Source: Hyphomicrobiales bacterium
GTDB lineage: Bacteria > Pseudomonadota > Alphaproteobacteria > Rhizobiales > Xanthobacteraceae
Assembly (NCBI GenBank): GCA_017305455.1
Contig: JAFKKO010000137.1
Span: 1 to 40,116 of the forward strand
Reading direction: 5' to 3'
Length of the DNA stretch: 40,116 bases
In this document: in pieces, positions 23,407 through 32,547 of the stretch
Position numbering within the stretch: position 1 is the stretch's first letter
Layout of the letters: every line of letters starts with the position of its first letter
Notes under the pieces: generated by a model
The model's database searches: none
Seen by the model: the letters and a program-made list of their open reading frames with translations, nothing else
Told to the model about the DNA's origin: nothing
Program-made: the position numbers and the translations under genes

Positions 23407-25370
23407 ATTCCGACCCCTGTGAAGCGGCTGTTACTATTACGTAGGTTGCGATAACGCGCCAGCGCCCAGAGCGGAAAGAACTTAGAATATCCGTGGTATC
23501 GCAAATAGAACACACGCGGGAACCCGCCCCCGGTGTAGTTCGGCTCGTTCCACAGCCCTTCTGCATTCTGGGTACGTGTCAGATACGCGATTCCCCGCTC
23601 CGTCGCAGCATCGTCCAGCCTGCCCGCGGCCATCAGCGCCAGCGTCGCCCACGCCGTCTGGGACGCCGTGCTTTCAGAGCGCTCATAGCCCTTGTAGGCC
23701 AGCCTGTAGCTGTTGCCGTCCTCGCCCCAGCCGCCATCCGGATTCTGGATCGCGACCAGCCAATCCGCCGCCTTCTTGATCGCCGGATCGTCGTGCGGCA
23801 CGCCCGCCGCGTTGAGCGCGCACAGCGTGGACCAGGTGCCATAGACGTAATTGACGCCCCAGCGCCCGAACCATGAGCCGTCCGCAAGCTGGGTGCCGCG
23901 CAGGTAATCCACGCCGCGCTTCAGCGGCGGCGAATTTTCGACGGTCTCGCCAAGCTGCGCCAGCATCGAGACACAGCGCGCGGTGACGTCGTCAGTCGGC
24001 GGATCGAGCAACGCGCCGTGATCGGCGAACGGAATGTTGTTGAGATAATATTCCAGGTTGTCGGCATCGAACGCAGCCCAACCGCCGTTCTCGCTCTGCA
24101 GACCGATGATCCATTCGCGTCCGCGCGCGATCGCCTCGTCATACTTGGTGCCGGCGCCGAGCCCGCGCGCGCGATCCATCGCCATCACCACCACCGCGGT
24201 GTCGTCGAGATCCGGATAATGCGCGTTGTTGTACTGGAACGCCCAGCCGCCGGGCCGCACGCCGGGACGCTTGACGATCCAGTCGCCCTCGACATCGAGC
24301 ACCTGACGCGGCGCGAGCCAGTCGAGCGCCTTCATCGCCGCGGCGATGTCGTTGTCCTCGCCGGACTCGATCATGGTGTGCGCGGCCAGTGCCGTGTCCC
24401 AGATCGGCGAGACGCAAGGCTGGCAGTACGCCTCGTCCTCATGAATCACCAGCAGCCGCTCGACCGATTCCCGCGCCATCACATAGCGCGGATCGTCCTT
24501 CGGATAACCGAGCAGGTCATACATCATCACGCTGTTGGCCATGGCCGGGAAGATCGCGCCAAGGCCATCGACGCCATTGAGGCGTTCGGTGACGAACTCC
24601 TCCGCCTTTTTGATCGCACGCTGCCGCATGCCTTTCGGGAAAAACGGATCGGCGACACGAAGAATTTTGTCGAGAATGTCGAAAGCGGTGAACCAGAGCT
24701 GGCTCTGGTGCGGCGCCTTCGGAGTGGGGCCGATGGTCTTCGGATCCTCGATGAACAATTCATCGACACTGACACCGAGCGGATTCTTCGCGCGCGGCCG
24801 CAGCGTCATCAAAACCAGCAGCGGCACGATGACCGTGCGCGCCCAATACGAAATCTTGCTGAGATGAAACGGAAACCAGCGCGGCAGCAGCATGATCTCG
24901 ACCGGCATCATCGGCACCGCGCGCCATGTCAGCACGCCGAACAGCGCCAGCATGATGCGCGTGAACACGTTGCTGCGGGCAGCGCCGCCACGCGCCAGCA
25001 TCGTCTCGCGCGCCTTCTTCATATGCAGCGCGTCCGGCGAATCGCCGATCATCTTGAGCGCAAAGTAAGCCTTCACGCTCGCGCTCATGTCGAACTCGTG
25101 GCCGTAGAACAGCGACCATCCGCCATTGTCATTCTGCATGCGCCGCAGATATCGGCCGATCTTGGCTTCGATCTGCGCATCGACCGGCTCGGCGAGATAA
25201 TGACGCAGCAACACATACTCGGCCGGAATCGTAACGTCGGCCTCGAGCTCGAACACCCAATGGCCGTCCTGCTGACGGTTTCCAAGCATGGCGCGGCTTG
25301 CCGAGGAGATGCTGGCAGCAAGGCCTTCGGCGGCCGGCGTGGTGCTGTGCTGATCGAACGTGATGGTCAT
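23403..25370 (-). CDS. shc: Squalene-hopene cyclase
   Basis: A 655-residue monotopic membrane enzyme that cyclises squalene to hopene and hopanol, the committed hopanoid step. The catalytic DXDD motif is D387-L-D-D, where the middle Asp protonates squalene. QW repeats are seen at QNDNGGWSLF, QSENGGWAAF, GSWFGRWG, QNPDGGWGE and QNAEGLWNEP. The C-terminal FYLRYHGYSKFFPLWALARY is typical. The length is normal for the family. ATG at 25370, 21 bases after the hpnE stop. It is also called hpnF. Confidence 0.97.
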   Translation of the reverse strand: MTITFDQHSTTPAAEGLAASISSASRAMLGNRQQDGHWVFELEADVTIPAEYVLLRHYLAEPVDAQIEAKIGRYLRRMQNDNGGWSLFYGHEFDMSASVKAYFALKMIGDSPDALHMKKARETMLARGGAARSNVFTRIMLALFGVLTWRAVPMMPVEIMLLPRWFPFHLSKISYWARTVIVPLLVLMTLRPRAKNPLGVSVDELFIEDPKTIGPTPKAPHQSQLWFTAFDILDKILRVADPFFPKGMRQRAIKKAEEFVTERLNGVDGLGAIFPAMANSVMMYDLLGYPKDDPRYVMARESVERLLVIHEDEAYCQPCVSPIWDTALAAHTMIESGEDNDIAAAMKALDWLAPRQVLDVEGDWIVKRPGVRPGGWAFQYNNAHYPDLDDTAVVVMAMDRARGLGAGTKYDEAIARGREWIIGLQSENGGWAAFDADNLEYYLNNIPFADHGALLDPPTDDVTARCVSMLAQLGETVENSPPLKRGVDYLRGTQLADGSWFGRWGVNYVYGTWSTLCALNAAGVPHDDPAIKKAADWLVAIQNPDGGWGEDGNSYRLAYKGYERSESTASQTAWATLALMAAGRLDDAATERGIAYLTRTQNAEGLWNEPNYTGGGFPRVFYLRYHGYSKFFPLWALARYRNLRNSNSRFTGVGM

Positions 25371-25391
25371 GATAAGTTTGGAATCGCCCCG

Positions 25392-26651
25392 TTATTGCTT
25401 GAGGATGAGATCTGCGGCCCGGTCGCCGGAGCGGATCGAGCCCTCGATGGTGGCCGGCAGTCCGGTGTCGGTCCAATCGCCGGCCAGCATCAGGTTTTTC
25501 CATTGCGTCACCGGACCGGGGCGCAGCGCGTTCTGTTCAGGCGTCGCCTCGAAGGTGGCACGGCGCTCACGCACGATCTGCCACGCCGGCAGCGGTCCTT
25601 CGGCAACGCTGTCGCCGAGCTTGGCCACCTTGCAGATATCTCGCCAGATCGCGCGCGCAAGTTCCTCGCGCGCCATGTTCACAAGACGATCGGCGTCGCT
25701 GATGGTGACGGACAGACGATCCGGAAATGCGAACAGCCACTCGATCAGGCCACCGATCACGCCGGTGACCGGCGGCGTGTCCTGCGGCGGCGTATAGCGG
25801 AAATGCGCGTTGACGATAGCGCGGAATTTGGTCGGCGTTTTCAGCCCCGGCAGAATGGTCGCCGCCGAACGCGCCGGCACCGCCAGCACCACCACATCGC
25901 CCTCGCCCAGCGCGGTGATGCCGTCGCCGAAATCAAGCCCGGTGACGCGATCAGCAGCGGTCTCGACCCGTCGCAGTTCGTGCATCAGCCGGATCGAGCC
26001 GCCCTTGCCGCGCAGCATCGCAAGCGCGGGATCGATCAGCACGCTGCTCAACCCATCACGCGCGATCAGCGGACGGCACGATGCGCCGCCGGCCAGCAGC
26101 GTTTCCCGCACGATGGCGCCGGCAAGTCCCGCCGAGCCCGTCGGCGGATCGACATTGAGCGCAGCGAGCAGCAACGGCCCGACCAGACGGCGATAGAGCG
26201 CGCCATCGCAGGCGACGGTGTCGCCGACCAGCGCATTGGCGCTCGCCCATGCCAGCGGCAACATCTTGAGATAATCGATCACGCCGGTCTCGGGCACGCG
26301 GCGGTCCGAGTCGAACAGCCAGGACGGAAAGCGGCTATCGCCAAGATCGAGTGTCCAGCGCTCGCCGGTCGCAACATCAGCAAACGGAAACTGCGCGCGC
26401 TCCGGACCGACCAGACCGTCCTCGCTGCCGATCGAACGCGCATAGGCGAGCGCATGCGTATTGCCCGACAGCATCAGATGATTGCCGTTGTCGATCGTCA
26501 GATTGGTCGCGGCATCGAAATAGGAGCGGCAGCGTCCACCGGCGTTCTGCGTCGCCTCGTGCACATGGATCTCGAAGCCGGCATTGGCGAGCCGCACCGC
26601 GGCCGACAATCCGGACAGACCCGCGCCGATAATGTGAGCGGTTCTGGTCAT
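25392..26651 (-). CDS. hpnE: HpnE, hydroxysqualene dehydroxylase
   Basis: A 419-residue FAD-dependent amine-oxidase-like protein that reduces hydroxysqualene to squalene, the third of three steps replacing a classical squalene synthase. The FAD fold starts at once with HIIGAGLSGLSAAVRLA, then HEATQNAGGRCRS. The C-terminal LMLAGDWTDTGLPATIEGSIRSG closes the FAD site. Its ATG shares one base with the hpnD stop (TGATG), so it is coupled to hpnD. Confidence 0.95.
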   Translation of the reverse strand: MTRTAHIIGAGLSGLSAAVRLANAGFEIHVHEATQNAGGRCRSYFDAATNLTIDNGNHLMLSGNTHALAYARSIGSEDGLVGPERAQFPFADVATGERWTLDLGDSRFPSWLFDSDRRVPETGVIDYLKMLPLAWASANALVGDTVACDGALYRRLVGPLLLAALNVDPPTGSAGLAGAIVRETLLAGGASCRPLIARDGLSSVLIDPALAMLRGKGGSIRLMHELRRVETAADRVTGLDFGDGITALGEGDVVVLAVPARSAATILPGLKTPTKFRAIVNAHFRYTPPQDTPPVTGVIGGLIEWLFAFPDRLSVTISDADRLVNMAREELARAIWRDICKVAKLGDSVAEGPLPAWQIVRERRATFEATPEQNALRPGPVTQWKNLMLAGDWTDTGLPATIEGSIRSGDRAADLILKQ

Positions 26652-27478
26652 CAGATCACGGCGTATCGCAGGAGAATGGACATCTTGGCGGCTTTGCTCA
26701 GCTTGACGGGAGGGCGCGGCAACGCGAAGCCGCGCGCCAGCAGTTTCTCGAAGATCGCGCGATAATATTGCGACATGATGCGCGGCGCGCGAACCGCGCG
26801 GCGCGAATTGCGCGCCATGATCTCATCCGCTTTCTGGAAATGTCCGAGCGCCTGCATTGCCAGCGGCACGCAGACCTTCGGCAGATTGGGATCGGCGATT
26901 ACCGCGACCGGATCGCTAGAACGAACGCCGGCGGCATCGAGCAGTTCGCGCGGCAGATAAAGACGTCCAAGCCCGGCATCCTCATCGACGTCGCGCAGGA
27001 TGTTGGTCAGTTGCAGCGCACGGCCCAGATGATGCGAGAGCAGAATGCCGTCCTGCTCCGGCAGACCGAACACCCGTACCGACAAACGTCCGACGGCGCT
27101 CGCGACACGGTCGCAGTAAAGATCGAGCGTGGCCGCATCGGGCGCGCGAATGTCGGCCGGAACGTCCATTTCCATGCCGTCGATGATGGCGATAAAATCG
27201 TCGCGCTTAAGGCCGAATTCCTTCACCGCCGCAACGTAGTCGCGCAGCCGCGCCGGCGGATTTCCCGCATAGAGCGCATCGACATCGCGCCGCCATTCGT
27301 CGAGCGCGGCGAGGCGTTCCTCGCGCGGCCCATCCGAATCGGCGATGTCATCGACCTGACGGCAAAAGCTGTAGATCAGGAACATCGCGTCACGTTGCGC
27401 GCGCGGCAGAATCCGCATCGCCGCGTAGAACGAACTGCCCGAAGCGGAGCCCGCCGATGTTGCTGTCACGTCATTCAT
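26651..27478 (-). CDS. hpnD: HpnD, presqualene diphosphate synthase
   Basis: A 275-residue all-helical prenyltransferase of the squalene/phytoene synthase family. It couples two farnesyl diphosphates into presqualene diphosphate. The two Asp-rich Mg-binding motifs are DDIAD (43-47) and DVDED (163-167), and the family signature RALQLTNILRDVDED is intact. ATG at 27478, six bases after the hpnC stop. Confidence 0.95.
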   Translation of the reverse strand: MNDVTATSAGSASGSSFYAAMRILPRAQRDAMFLIYSFCRQVDDIADSDGPREERLAALDEWRRDVDALYAGNPPARLRDYVAAVKEFGLKRDDFIAIIDGMEMDVPADIRAPDAATLDLYCDRVASAVGRLSVRVFGLPEQDGILLSHHLGRALQLTNILRDVDEDAGLGRLYLPRELLDAAGVRSSDPVAVIADPNLPKVCVPLAMQALGHFQKADEIMARNSRRAVRAPRIMSQYYRAIFEKLLARGFALPRPPVKLSKAAKMSILLRYAVI

Positions 27479-27484
27479 GGGAAA

Positions 27485-28363
27485 TCATGCGCCTGTCGAT
27501 AGTCGGGAGAGCTGCGCGCGGCCGCCGGCACGACGCAGCCACTCGCCTGCGGCAGCGGACGCTGCAAGTCCCAACATGACGAATTTGGAAAGATGCACGC
27601 GCTCGCTCAGCGGATCGCGCATCCTCAGCAGTTCGGCAATCCGGCGCGCGAAGGTATCGATCACGGCAATCTCCATGCCGAGACGCTTGTCCTTCACCTC
27701 GGCGCTGAAGGCGCGGCTCTCAGTGAGCAACTGCTGGTTACGCGCCGCAAGCTTGTGCAAACACTCAAGCAACGGCGCGGGTGCCTTTGACTCTCCAAGC
27801 ATCTCCACCGACGTACCCGACGCCTTCAACGCATCGAGCGGCAGATAGACGCGGTTGAGAGTGCGATAGTCCTTGCCGCAATCCTGCAAATGATTGTTGA
27901 TCTGCAACGCCGCGCATAATTTGTCGTTGGCGACCCAGGTCGAGCGATCCTCGCCATGCACGTCGAGCACGAAGCGGCCGACCGGCATCGCAGAGAACGA
28001 ACAATAGTGAATGAGATCGTCCCAGCTCTCGTAGCGCAGCTTGGTGACGTCCATGCGAAACGCGGTGAGCAGATCGAGCGCGTGCTGCGGCGACAATCCG
28101 CGCGCGGCGAGCGCTTCGCGCAGCGCCAGCGCCTCGGGCTGTGCCGCGCCGCTGCCGAGCAGTTCGTCCTGCATGCGATCGAGCTGATCGAGCTTGTCCT
28201 GCGCCGACAGCGTCACATGATCGGAGATGTCGTCCGCGGTGCGCACGAAATTGTAGAACGCCATGATGGGCGCGCGATGACGCGGATGGATGATCCACGA
28301 CGCGACGGGAAAGTTCTCGTCCTTGTGCCCCTTGCCGGAGCGCAACTCACCTGCGCTTGTCAT
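27485..28363 (-). CDS. hpnC: HpnC, hydroxysqualene synthase
   Basis: A 292-residue squalene/phytoene-synthase-like enzyme that converts presqualene diphosphate to hydroxysqualene. The first motif is DDISD (44-48). The second is LQDCGKDY (159-166), where the changed spacing is usual in HpnC. ENFPVASWIIHPRHR near the start is a HpnC mark. The ATG at 28363 (MTSAGELRSG) is the family's usual start. The frame stays open upstream to 28561, but that part has no HpnC-like sequence and no ribosome site. First gene of the core operon hpnC-D-E-shc-hpnG. Confidence 0.94.
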   Translation of the reverse strand: MTSAGELRSGKGHKDENFPVASWIIHPRHRAPIMAFYNFVRTADDISDHVTLSAQDKLDQLDRMQDELLGSGAAQPEALALREALAARGLSPQHALDLLTAFRMDVTKLRYESWDDLIHYCSFSAMPVGRFVLDVHGEDRSTWVANDKLCAALQINNHLQDCGKDYRTLNRVYLPLDALKASGTSVEMLGESKAPAPLLECLHKLAARNQQLLTESRAFSAEVKDKRLGMEIAVIDTFARRIAELLRMRDPLSERVHLSKFVMLGLAASAAAGEWLRRAGGRAQLSRLSTGA

Positions 28364-28682
28364 CGGAGGCCCACTGCTCCCTCGATGCGGGCTGTCCGTC
28401 CCGACATTCCGCCATGCCTGCGGACATACCAGCTTGTGCAACTGATCCTGAACACCATGAACCCAACATGATTGAGGGAGATCCGCCCCGAAAACGGGAC
28501 GGCGCATGATATCGCAGCGCGAGAGCGAATGCGAGTGCTCCCGAACTACAAAAAATCTCATATTTTCAATATCTTAATAAATCCGGAACCGCCCCGGGCG
28601 CGCTCCATGATGAAATCGGCATGAACTCAGTATTAAACCGACATGACATGTAACGTTGGCGCGCCCTCTCCGCCGCCGCGGC
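28364..28682 (-). other. Long leader/promoter region of the core hpn operon
   Basis: A 319-base gap between the hpnP stop and the hpnC start with no gene I can support. An AT-rich island at about 28541-28590 stands out from the GC-rich surroundings and is the likeliest place for the hpnC promoter. That would give a leader of roughly 170 bases. I see no EcfG or SOS consensus, and no clear terminator for transcripts coming from hpnP, so read-through from hpnP into hpnC is possible. Confidence 0.4.
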
Positions 28683-30269
28683 CTATTCGGCCGCAACCTG
28701 CATGTCCTGCACCTTGTCCGAGTAATACGAGGCGGTCTGCCGCCCGCGCGAGGCCTCGCGCGCGAAGGTGATGAGGTGGTGGGCGACCAGTCCGCAACTG
28801 ATCAGCCGTTCGATATCGCCCGCCTTGATGCGCGGCCACGCGAATCTCCAGAACTCGCGGCGATAGTCGCTGCGCACGCCGGCGTGCCAGACGATTTTGG
28901 CGACCATGGTGAGCGCGCGCTTGATATTCGGCCATGAGCGGCGCTGCTTCGAGTTCGGCGGGGTGATGCGGTTGCAATAGGTGTGATCGACCTGATGCTG
29001 AAAGCGCGCGAACATTTTCTGCGGCGTGTAAGCGCGGCCCATGCACGCGCGCCAGGTCGCCACCACATGCTCGTAAGGCAGAACAAATTTCACGTTCGAA
29101 TCGCGGCCCTCGTCATCCACCAGACGATTTTCGCGACTGAGGCGATCCCACAGCGGCGTACGCGGCAACGCCTGCAACAGGTTGATGGTCAAAAGCGGAA
29201 TCTGCGAGCGGTCGATGAAATCGAGAATCCCCTCGCCCGCATCCGGCGTGTCGGTGTCGAGACCGAGAATGATGCCCGACACCACTTCAAGACCGTAACG
29301 ATTGAGCGTTTCGACGCCTTCGAGGATCGGCACCATCATGTTGTGCTGCTTCGACATCGCCTTCAGCGCGGCCGGATCCGGCGTCTCGATGCCGCAGAAT
29401 ACGGTGAGGAATAGCGCCTCGCGCATCAGTTCGAGAATTTCGGGGCGCTTGGCGATGTTGAGCGTCGCCTCGCAGGCGAACTGGATGGCGAAGCCATTGC
29501 GTTTCTGCCATTCGACCAGATGCGGCAACAGTTCAAGCGTCGCCTTGCGGTTGCCGATGAAATTGTCGTCGACGAAATACACCGCTCCCGACAGGCCGCA
29601 TTCCACCATCTTGTCGAGTTCGGCCAGCACCTGTTGCGGCGTCTTCAAACGCGGATTGCGGCCATACAGCGCCGGGATGTCGCAGAATTCGCACTGATAC
29701 GGACAGCCGCTGGAGAACTGGATGCTGCCGAGAAAATATTTGCGCAGCGGAATCAGTTCATAGGCCGGCAGCGGAAACTGCGCCATGTCGCGCCGCTCAT
29801 GCGTGGTCAGCATCACCTGCCGCGGCGGCCGCGCCGGATTGTCGGCGATGCGGCGAAATAATTCCTCGGTCGCATCGCCGAGTTCGCCGATATGCAGATA
29901 GTCGAAATCGGGATAGGCCTGCGGCGAGGCGCTGACCGACGGTCCGCCGAGCGCCGCAGGCTTGTTGCAGGCATGCGCGCGTTCGCAGATGCCATGCATC
30001 TGGCCGCGCTGGATGTGCATGCCGCTGACGAACACCGCATCGGCCCAATGGAAATCATCCGGCGCGGCGGGCCGGATATTCTCGTCGATGAAACGCACCT
30101 CCCAACCGGGTGGCAATGACGCCGCGATCAGCAGCAGCCCCTGCGGCGGCATGAACGCGCGCACGCCGTCGGTCAGTGGATAGGCATATTCGAACGTGCC
30201 GAACGAGGGCGAGTATTTCGGAAAGACACACAGGATGCGCCGTGATGCTAAACCGCAGGTCTGGTTCAT
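28683..30269 (-). CDS. hpnP: HpnP, hopanoid C-2 methylase (B12-binding radical SAM)
   Basis: A 528-residue class-B radical-SAM methylase that makes 2-methylhopanoids, whose fossil forms are the 2-methylhopanes of ancient rocks. An N-terminal cobalamin-binding domain (RRILCVFPKYSPSFGTFEYAY to about residue 140, with ALGGPSVSASPQAYPDFDYL) precedes the SAM barrel. The barrel's cluster motif is CPYQCEFC (C189, C193, C196), with YFVDDNFIGNR following. The ATG at 30269 gives MNQTCGLASRR directly before the conserved part. An in-frame ATG at 30368 would add 33 unconserved residues but lies only about 20 bases from the expected transcript start, so the start is not fully settled. A perfect EcfG promoter lies upstream. 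Confidence 0.94.
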   Translation of the reverse strand: MNQTCGLASRRILCVFPKYSPSFGTFEYAYPLTDGVRAFMPPQGLLLIAASLPPGWEVRFIDENIRPAAPDDFHWADAVFVSGMHIQRGQMHGICERAHACNKPAALGGPSVSASPQAYPDFDYLHIGELGDATEELFRRIADNPARPPRQVMLTTHERRDMAQFPLPAYELIPLRKYFLGSIQFSSGCPYQCEFCDIPALYGRNPRLKTPQQVLAELDKMVECGLSGAVYFVDDNFIGNRKATLELLPHLVEWQKRNGFAIQFACEATLNIAKRPEILELMREALFLTVFCGIETPDPAALKAMSKQHNMMVPILEGVETLNRYGLEVVSGIILGLDTDTPDAGEGILDFIDRSQIPLLTINLLQALPRTPLWDRLSRENRLVDDEGRDSNVKFVLPYEHVVATWRACMGRAYTPQKMFARFQHQVDHTYCNRITPPNSKQRRSWPNIKRALTMVAKIVWHAGVRSDYRREFWRFAWPRIKAGDIERLISCGLVAHHLITFAREASRGRQTASYYSDKVQDMQVAAE

Positions 30270-30394
30270 GAACTGCCCCGCCCGGTCCGTGCCGCGATGG
30301 TCCAAGGACGGGTCAAGACCGCGCCCGAATAAAGGCAAAGGCACCGGTGCTCCGGCCGCGCGGATCATCCAAGACCGTCCGATGATTGCGTGAA

Positions 30395-30419
30395 AACGTG
30401 CCCAGCCGGTCCAGGTTCC
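30395..30419 (-). promoter_or_regulatory. EcfG (general stress) promoter of hpnP
   Basis: Leftward GGAAC (30419-30415), 16 bases, CGTT (30398-30395): an exact EcfG consensus. It lies about 125 bases before the preferred hpnP ATG (30269) and 27 bases before the alternative ATG (30368). EcfG control of hpnP is established in Rhodopseudomonas palustris TIE-1, so this site is the expected equivalent. Confidence 0.87.
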
Positions 30420-30483
30420 TTTTCAAAGGCTTGATTGGATTTGACTATCCTGGGGAACCTGTCTTGATCGACGGGCGAGCGTT

Positions 30484-30501
30484 CCGCTCCGTCCGGAGCG
30501 G
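30484..30501. repeat. Short inverted repeat before the LysR gene
   Basis: CCGCTCC, four bases, GGAGCGG: a perfect 7-bp inverted repeat ending 24 bases before the regulator's ATG. It could be an operator for autoregulation or an mRNA hairpin; it is too close to the start to be a terminator for an upstream gene on the + strand. Confidence 0.4.
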
Positions 30502-30525
30502 TCCCGGCGGAGATTGAAGGCTGCG

Positions 30526-31410
30526 ATGATCGATAAACTCGAATTCCTGCTGGCGCTGGCCCGCGAAGAGCATTTCGGCCGCGCCGCCGAGGCCAGCGAT
30601 GTCAGCCAGCCGACGCTGTCCGCCGCAATCAAGCAACTGGAAGACACCTTCGGCATGCTGCTGGTCAATCGCGGCTCGCGCTTCCAGGGCTTCACGCCGG
30701 AAGGCGAGCGCGTGCTGGTGTGGGCGCGGCGCATCGTCGGCGATGCGCGGGCGATGCACGAGGATATCGAGACGCTCAAGCACGGTCTGGTCGGCCATCT
30801 GCGGATCGCGGCGATTCCGACCGCGCTGGCGATGACCGCCGCGCTGACCACGCCGTTCCGCGCGCGTCACCCCGGCGTCAAGTTCACCATCATCTCGCAG
30901 ACCTCGACCGAGATCCTGCGCATGCTGGAAAATCTCGAGGTCGATGCCGGCCTGACCTATCTCGACAACGAGCCGGTCGGCAACGTCAACCGCATCCCGC
31001 TTTATCTGGAGCAGTATCGCCTGCTTACCGCGGTCGACAGCCCGCTCGGCGACCGCAGCAGCGTGACCTGGGCGGAGATCGCGAAAATCCCGCTCTGCCT
31101 GCTGACGCCGGACATGCAGAACCGCCGCATCATCGACCAGATGCTGTTTCGGGCCGGCGTCACGGCGGCCCCGACCCTCGAATCCAATTCGATGATCGTA
31201 CTCTATGCCCATGTCCGCAGCGGCAAATGGGCGAGCGTGATGCCGGCGCTGCTGGCCGAATCCCTCGGCCTCACCGACAAGGTCCGCTCGATCCCGATCG
31301 TCGAGCCGGAGAACGTCCAGTCGGTGGGTCTGGTCATTCCGCATCGCGAGCCGATGACGCCGCTGACAGCGGCGCTGGCGGATGTCGCCCGCCATCTGGC
31401 CAAGCGCTGA
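30526..31410 (+). CDS. LysR-type regulator, probable formate dehydrogenase regulator (FdsR-like)
   Basis: A 294-residue LysR-family transcription factor. The N-terminal winged helix-turn-helix covers MIDKLEFLLALAREEHFGRAA, then SQPTLSAAIKQLE and GERVLVWARRIV (residues 1-70). An effector-binding domain follows (residues 85-290). Regulators of this type stand directly before fdsGBA-fdhD-fdsD operons in many proteobacteria. Here the genes just downstream are remnants of that operon plus intact fdhD, which supports the call. The ATG at 30526 has GAAGG five bases upstream. Its present targets are unclear, since the fds structural genes are gone. Confidence 0.85.
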   Translation: MIDKLEFLLALAREEHFGRAAEASDVSQPTLSAAIKQLEDTFGMLLVNRGSRFQGFTPEGERVLVWARRIVGDARAMHEDIETLKHGLVGHLRIAAIPTALAMTAALTTPFRARHPGVKFTIISQTSTEILRMLENLEVDAGLTYLDNEPVGNVNRIPLYLEQYRLLTAVDSPLGDRSSVTWAEIAKIPLCLLTPDMQNRRIIDQMLFRAGVTAAPTLESNSMIVLYAHVRSGKWASVMPALLAESLGLTDKVRSIPIVEPENVQSVGLVIPHREPMTPLTAALADVARHLAKR

Positions 31411-31423
31411 CCCGCCTGTGCCG

Positions 31424-31713
31424 CGGTCGTTCAAGCGCCTCGACGAACCCGGCCCGATCCGGTGGCCGTGCGCAGGTTCCGCCCGGCGCGCAGAGCCGCC
31501 GCGACGGGCGTCGTCTATACGACCTTCCACCATCCTGATACACAGGCCATGCGGTGACTGCGGACTTCACGGATTGGGCGACCAAATGGCCCCGAATTCA
31601 AGGCCACCGCGGTGCAGGTCACGCCCTCCAACGGTCCGAGCGAGTGGCAGAAGTCCTACGAGGAGCATGCGCGCGCCTCGCGGCGGATCATCCGCGCCGA
31701 GGCCGCAGCGTAA
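31424..31713 (+). pseudogene. fdsA: Remnant of fdsA, NAD-dependent formate dehydrogenase alpha subunit
   Basis: Scraps of the C-terminal part of a molybdenum formate dehydrogenase alpha subunit in successive frames. 31430-31471 reads FKRLDEPGPIRWPC. 31507-31548 reads GVVYTTFHHPDTQA and meets a TGA at 31555. 31551-31583 in the next frame reads AVTADFTDWAT. From 31594 to the TAA at 31711-31713 it reads EFKATAVQV, then PSNGPSEWQ. In intact FdsA these pieces occur in this order, but about 200 residues that belong between the first two are missing. The breaks look like single-base indels near 31550 and 31588. The TAA stands 12 bases before the fdhD start, the usual operon spacing. Everything upstream of the C terminus, with fdsG and fdsB, has been lost. 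Confidence 0.85.
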
Positions 31714-31725
31714 CAGGAGCGCGGC

Positions 31726-32547
31726 GTGAACGAGTCACCGGTTGTCAATGCGCATCGTCTGATCTGGCGCGAAAGCGGCTTCAGCCAGGGTGACCGGGCC
31801 GTCCCCGAAGAAACGGCGCTGGCGTTGTCCTACGACGCCGGCACCTACGCCGTGATGATGGGCACGCCGCAAGACCTTGAGGACTTCGCCGTGGGCTTCA
31901 GCCTCACCGAGGGCATCATCAACAGCATGTCCGACATCGAGTCGCTCGAAGTCGTTCCGCAGGACGAAGGCATCGAGCTGCGGATGTGGCTGACCAAGCA
32001 CAACGCCGAGCAGTTGCACGAGCGGCGGCGGCACATCGCCGGCCCCACCGGCTGCGGCCTGTGCGGCATTGATTCCATCGCCGAGGCGATGAAGCCGGTC
32101 GCCATCGTCGGCGAGGGCATCCGCGTCACTCCGCAAGAGATCATGACCGCGATGCAGGGCCTGCACCCGCTGCAGAAGCTCAACACCATCACCCGCGCGG
32201 TGCACGCCGCCGCGTTCTGGACGCCGCAGGCCGGCATCATGGAGATCCGCGAGGATGTCGGTCGCCACAACGCGCTCGACAAGCTCGCCGGCGCGCTGGC
32301 GCGCAAGAACATCGCCGCCAACGCAGGCGCGGTGCTGCTGACCAGCCGCGTCTCGGTCGAGATGGTGCAGAAGACCGCCTCGATCGGCGCGACGCTGATC
32401 GTCTCGGTCTCCGCCCCCACCGCCCTCGCGATCAGGATGGCCGAACGCGCGGGCATCACCCTCGCCGCGATCGCCCGCGCCGACGGCTTCGAGATCTTCA
32501 CGCACATGCACCGTATTACGTCGGCAGAAGCCACGCATGTCGCATAA
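31726..32547 (+). CDS. fdhD: FdhD, sulphurtransferase for formate dehydrogenase activation
   Basis: A 273-residue FdhD/NarQ-family protein that passes sulphur from IscS to the Mo-bisMGD cofactor, a step needed for formate dehydrogenase activity. The catalytic CxxC is in GPTGCGLCGID. VGRHNALDKLAGALAR and LLTSRVSVEMVQKTA are strongly conserved family blocks. The start is a GTG at 31726 with AGGAG seven bases upstream. It is intact even though the formate dehydrogenase genes around it are broken, so it may serve another formate dehydrogenase elsewhere in the genome, or its loss may be recent. Confidence 0.94.
   Translation: MNESPVVNAHRLIWRESGFSQGDRAVPEETALALSYDAGTYAVMMGTPQDLEDFAVGFSLTEGIINSMSDIESLEVVPQDEGIELRMWLTKHNAEQLHERRRHIAGPTGCGLCGIDSIAEAMKPVAIVGEGIRVTPQEIMTAMQGLHPLQKLNTITRAVHAAAFWTPQAGIMEIREDVGRHNALDKLAGALARKNIAANAGAVLLTSRVSVEMVQKTASIGATLIVSVSAPTALAIRMAERAGITLAAIARADGFEIFTHMHRITSAEATHVA

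Noticed and set aside
24018-26765. A 915-codon open frame on the + strand opposite shc and hpnE.
   Set aside because: It runs antiparallel to two well-conserved genes; its protein is full of Arg, His, Asp and Gln with no recognisable fold. It is a shadow frame caused by high GC at third positions.
30454-30483. GGAAC ... CGTT on the + strand before the LysR gene.
   Set aside because: The spacer is 21 bases; EcfG promoters need 16-17.
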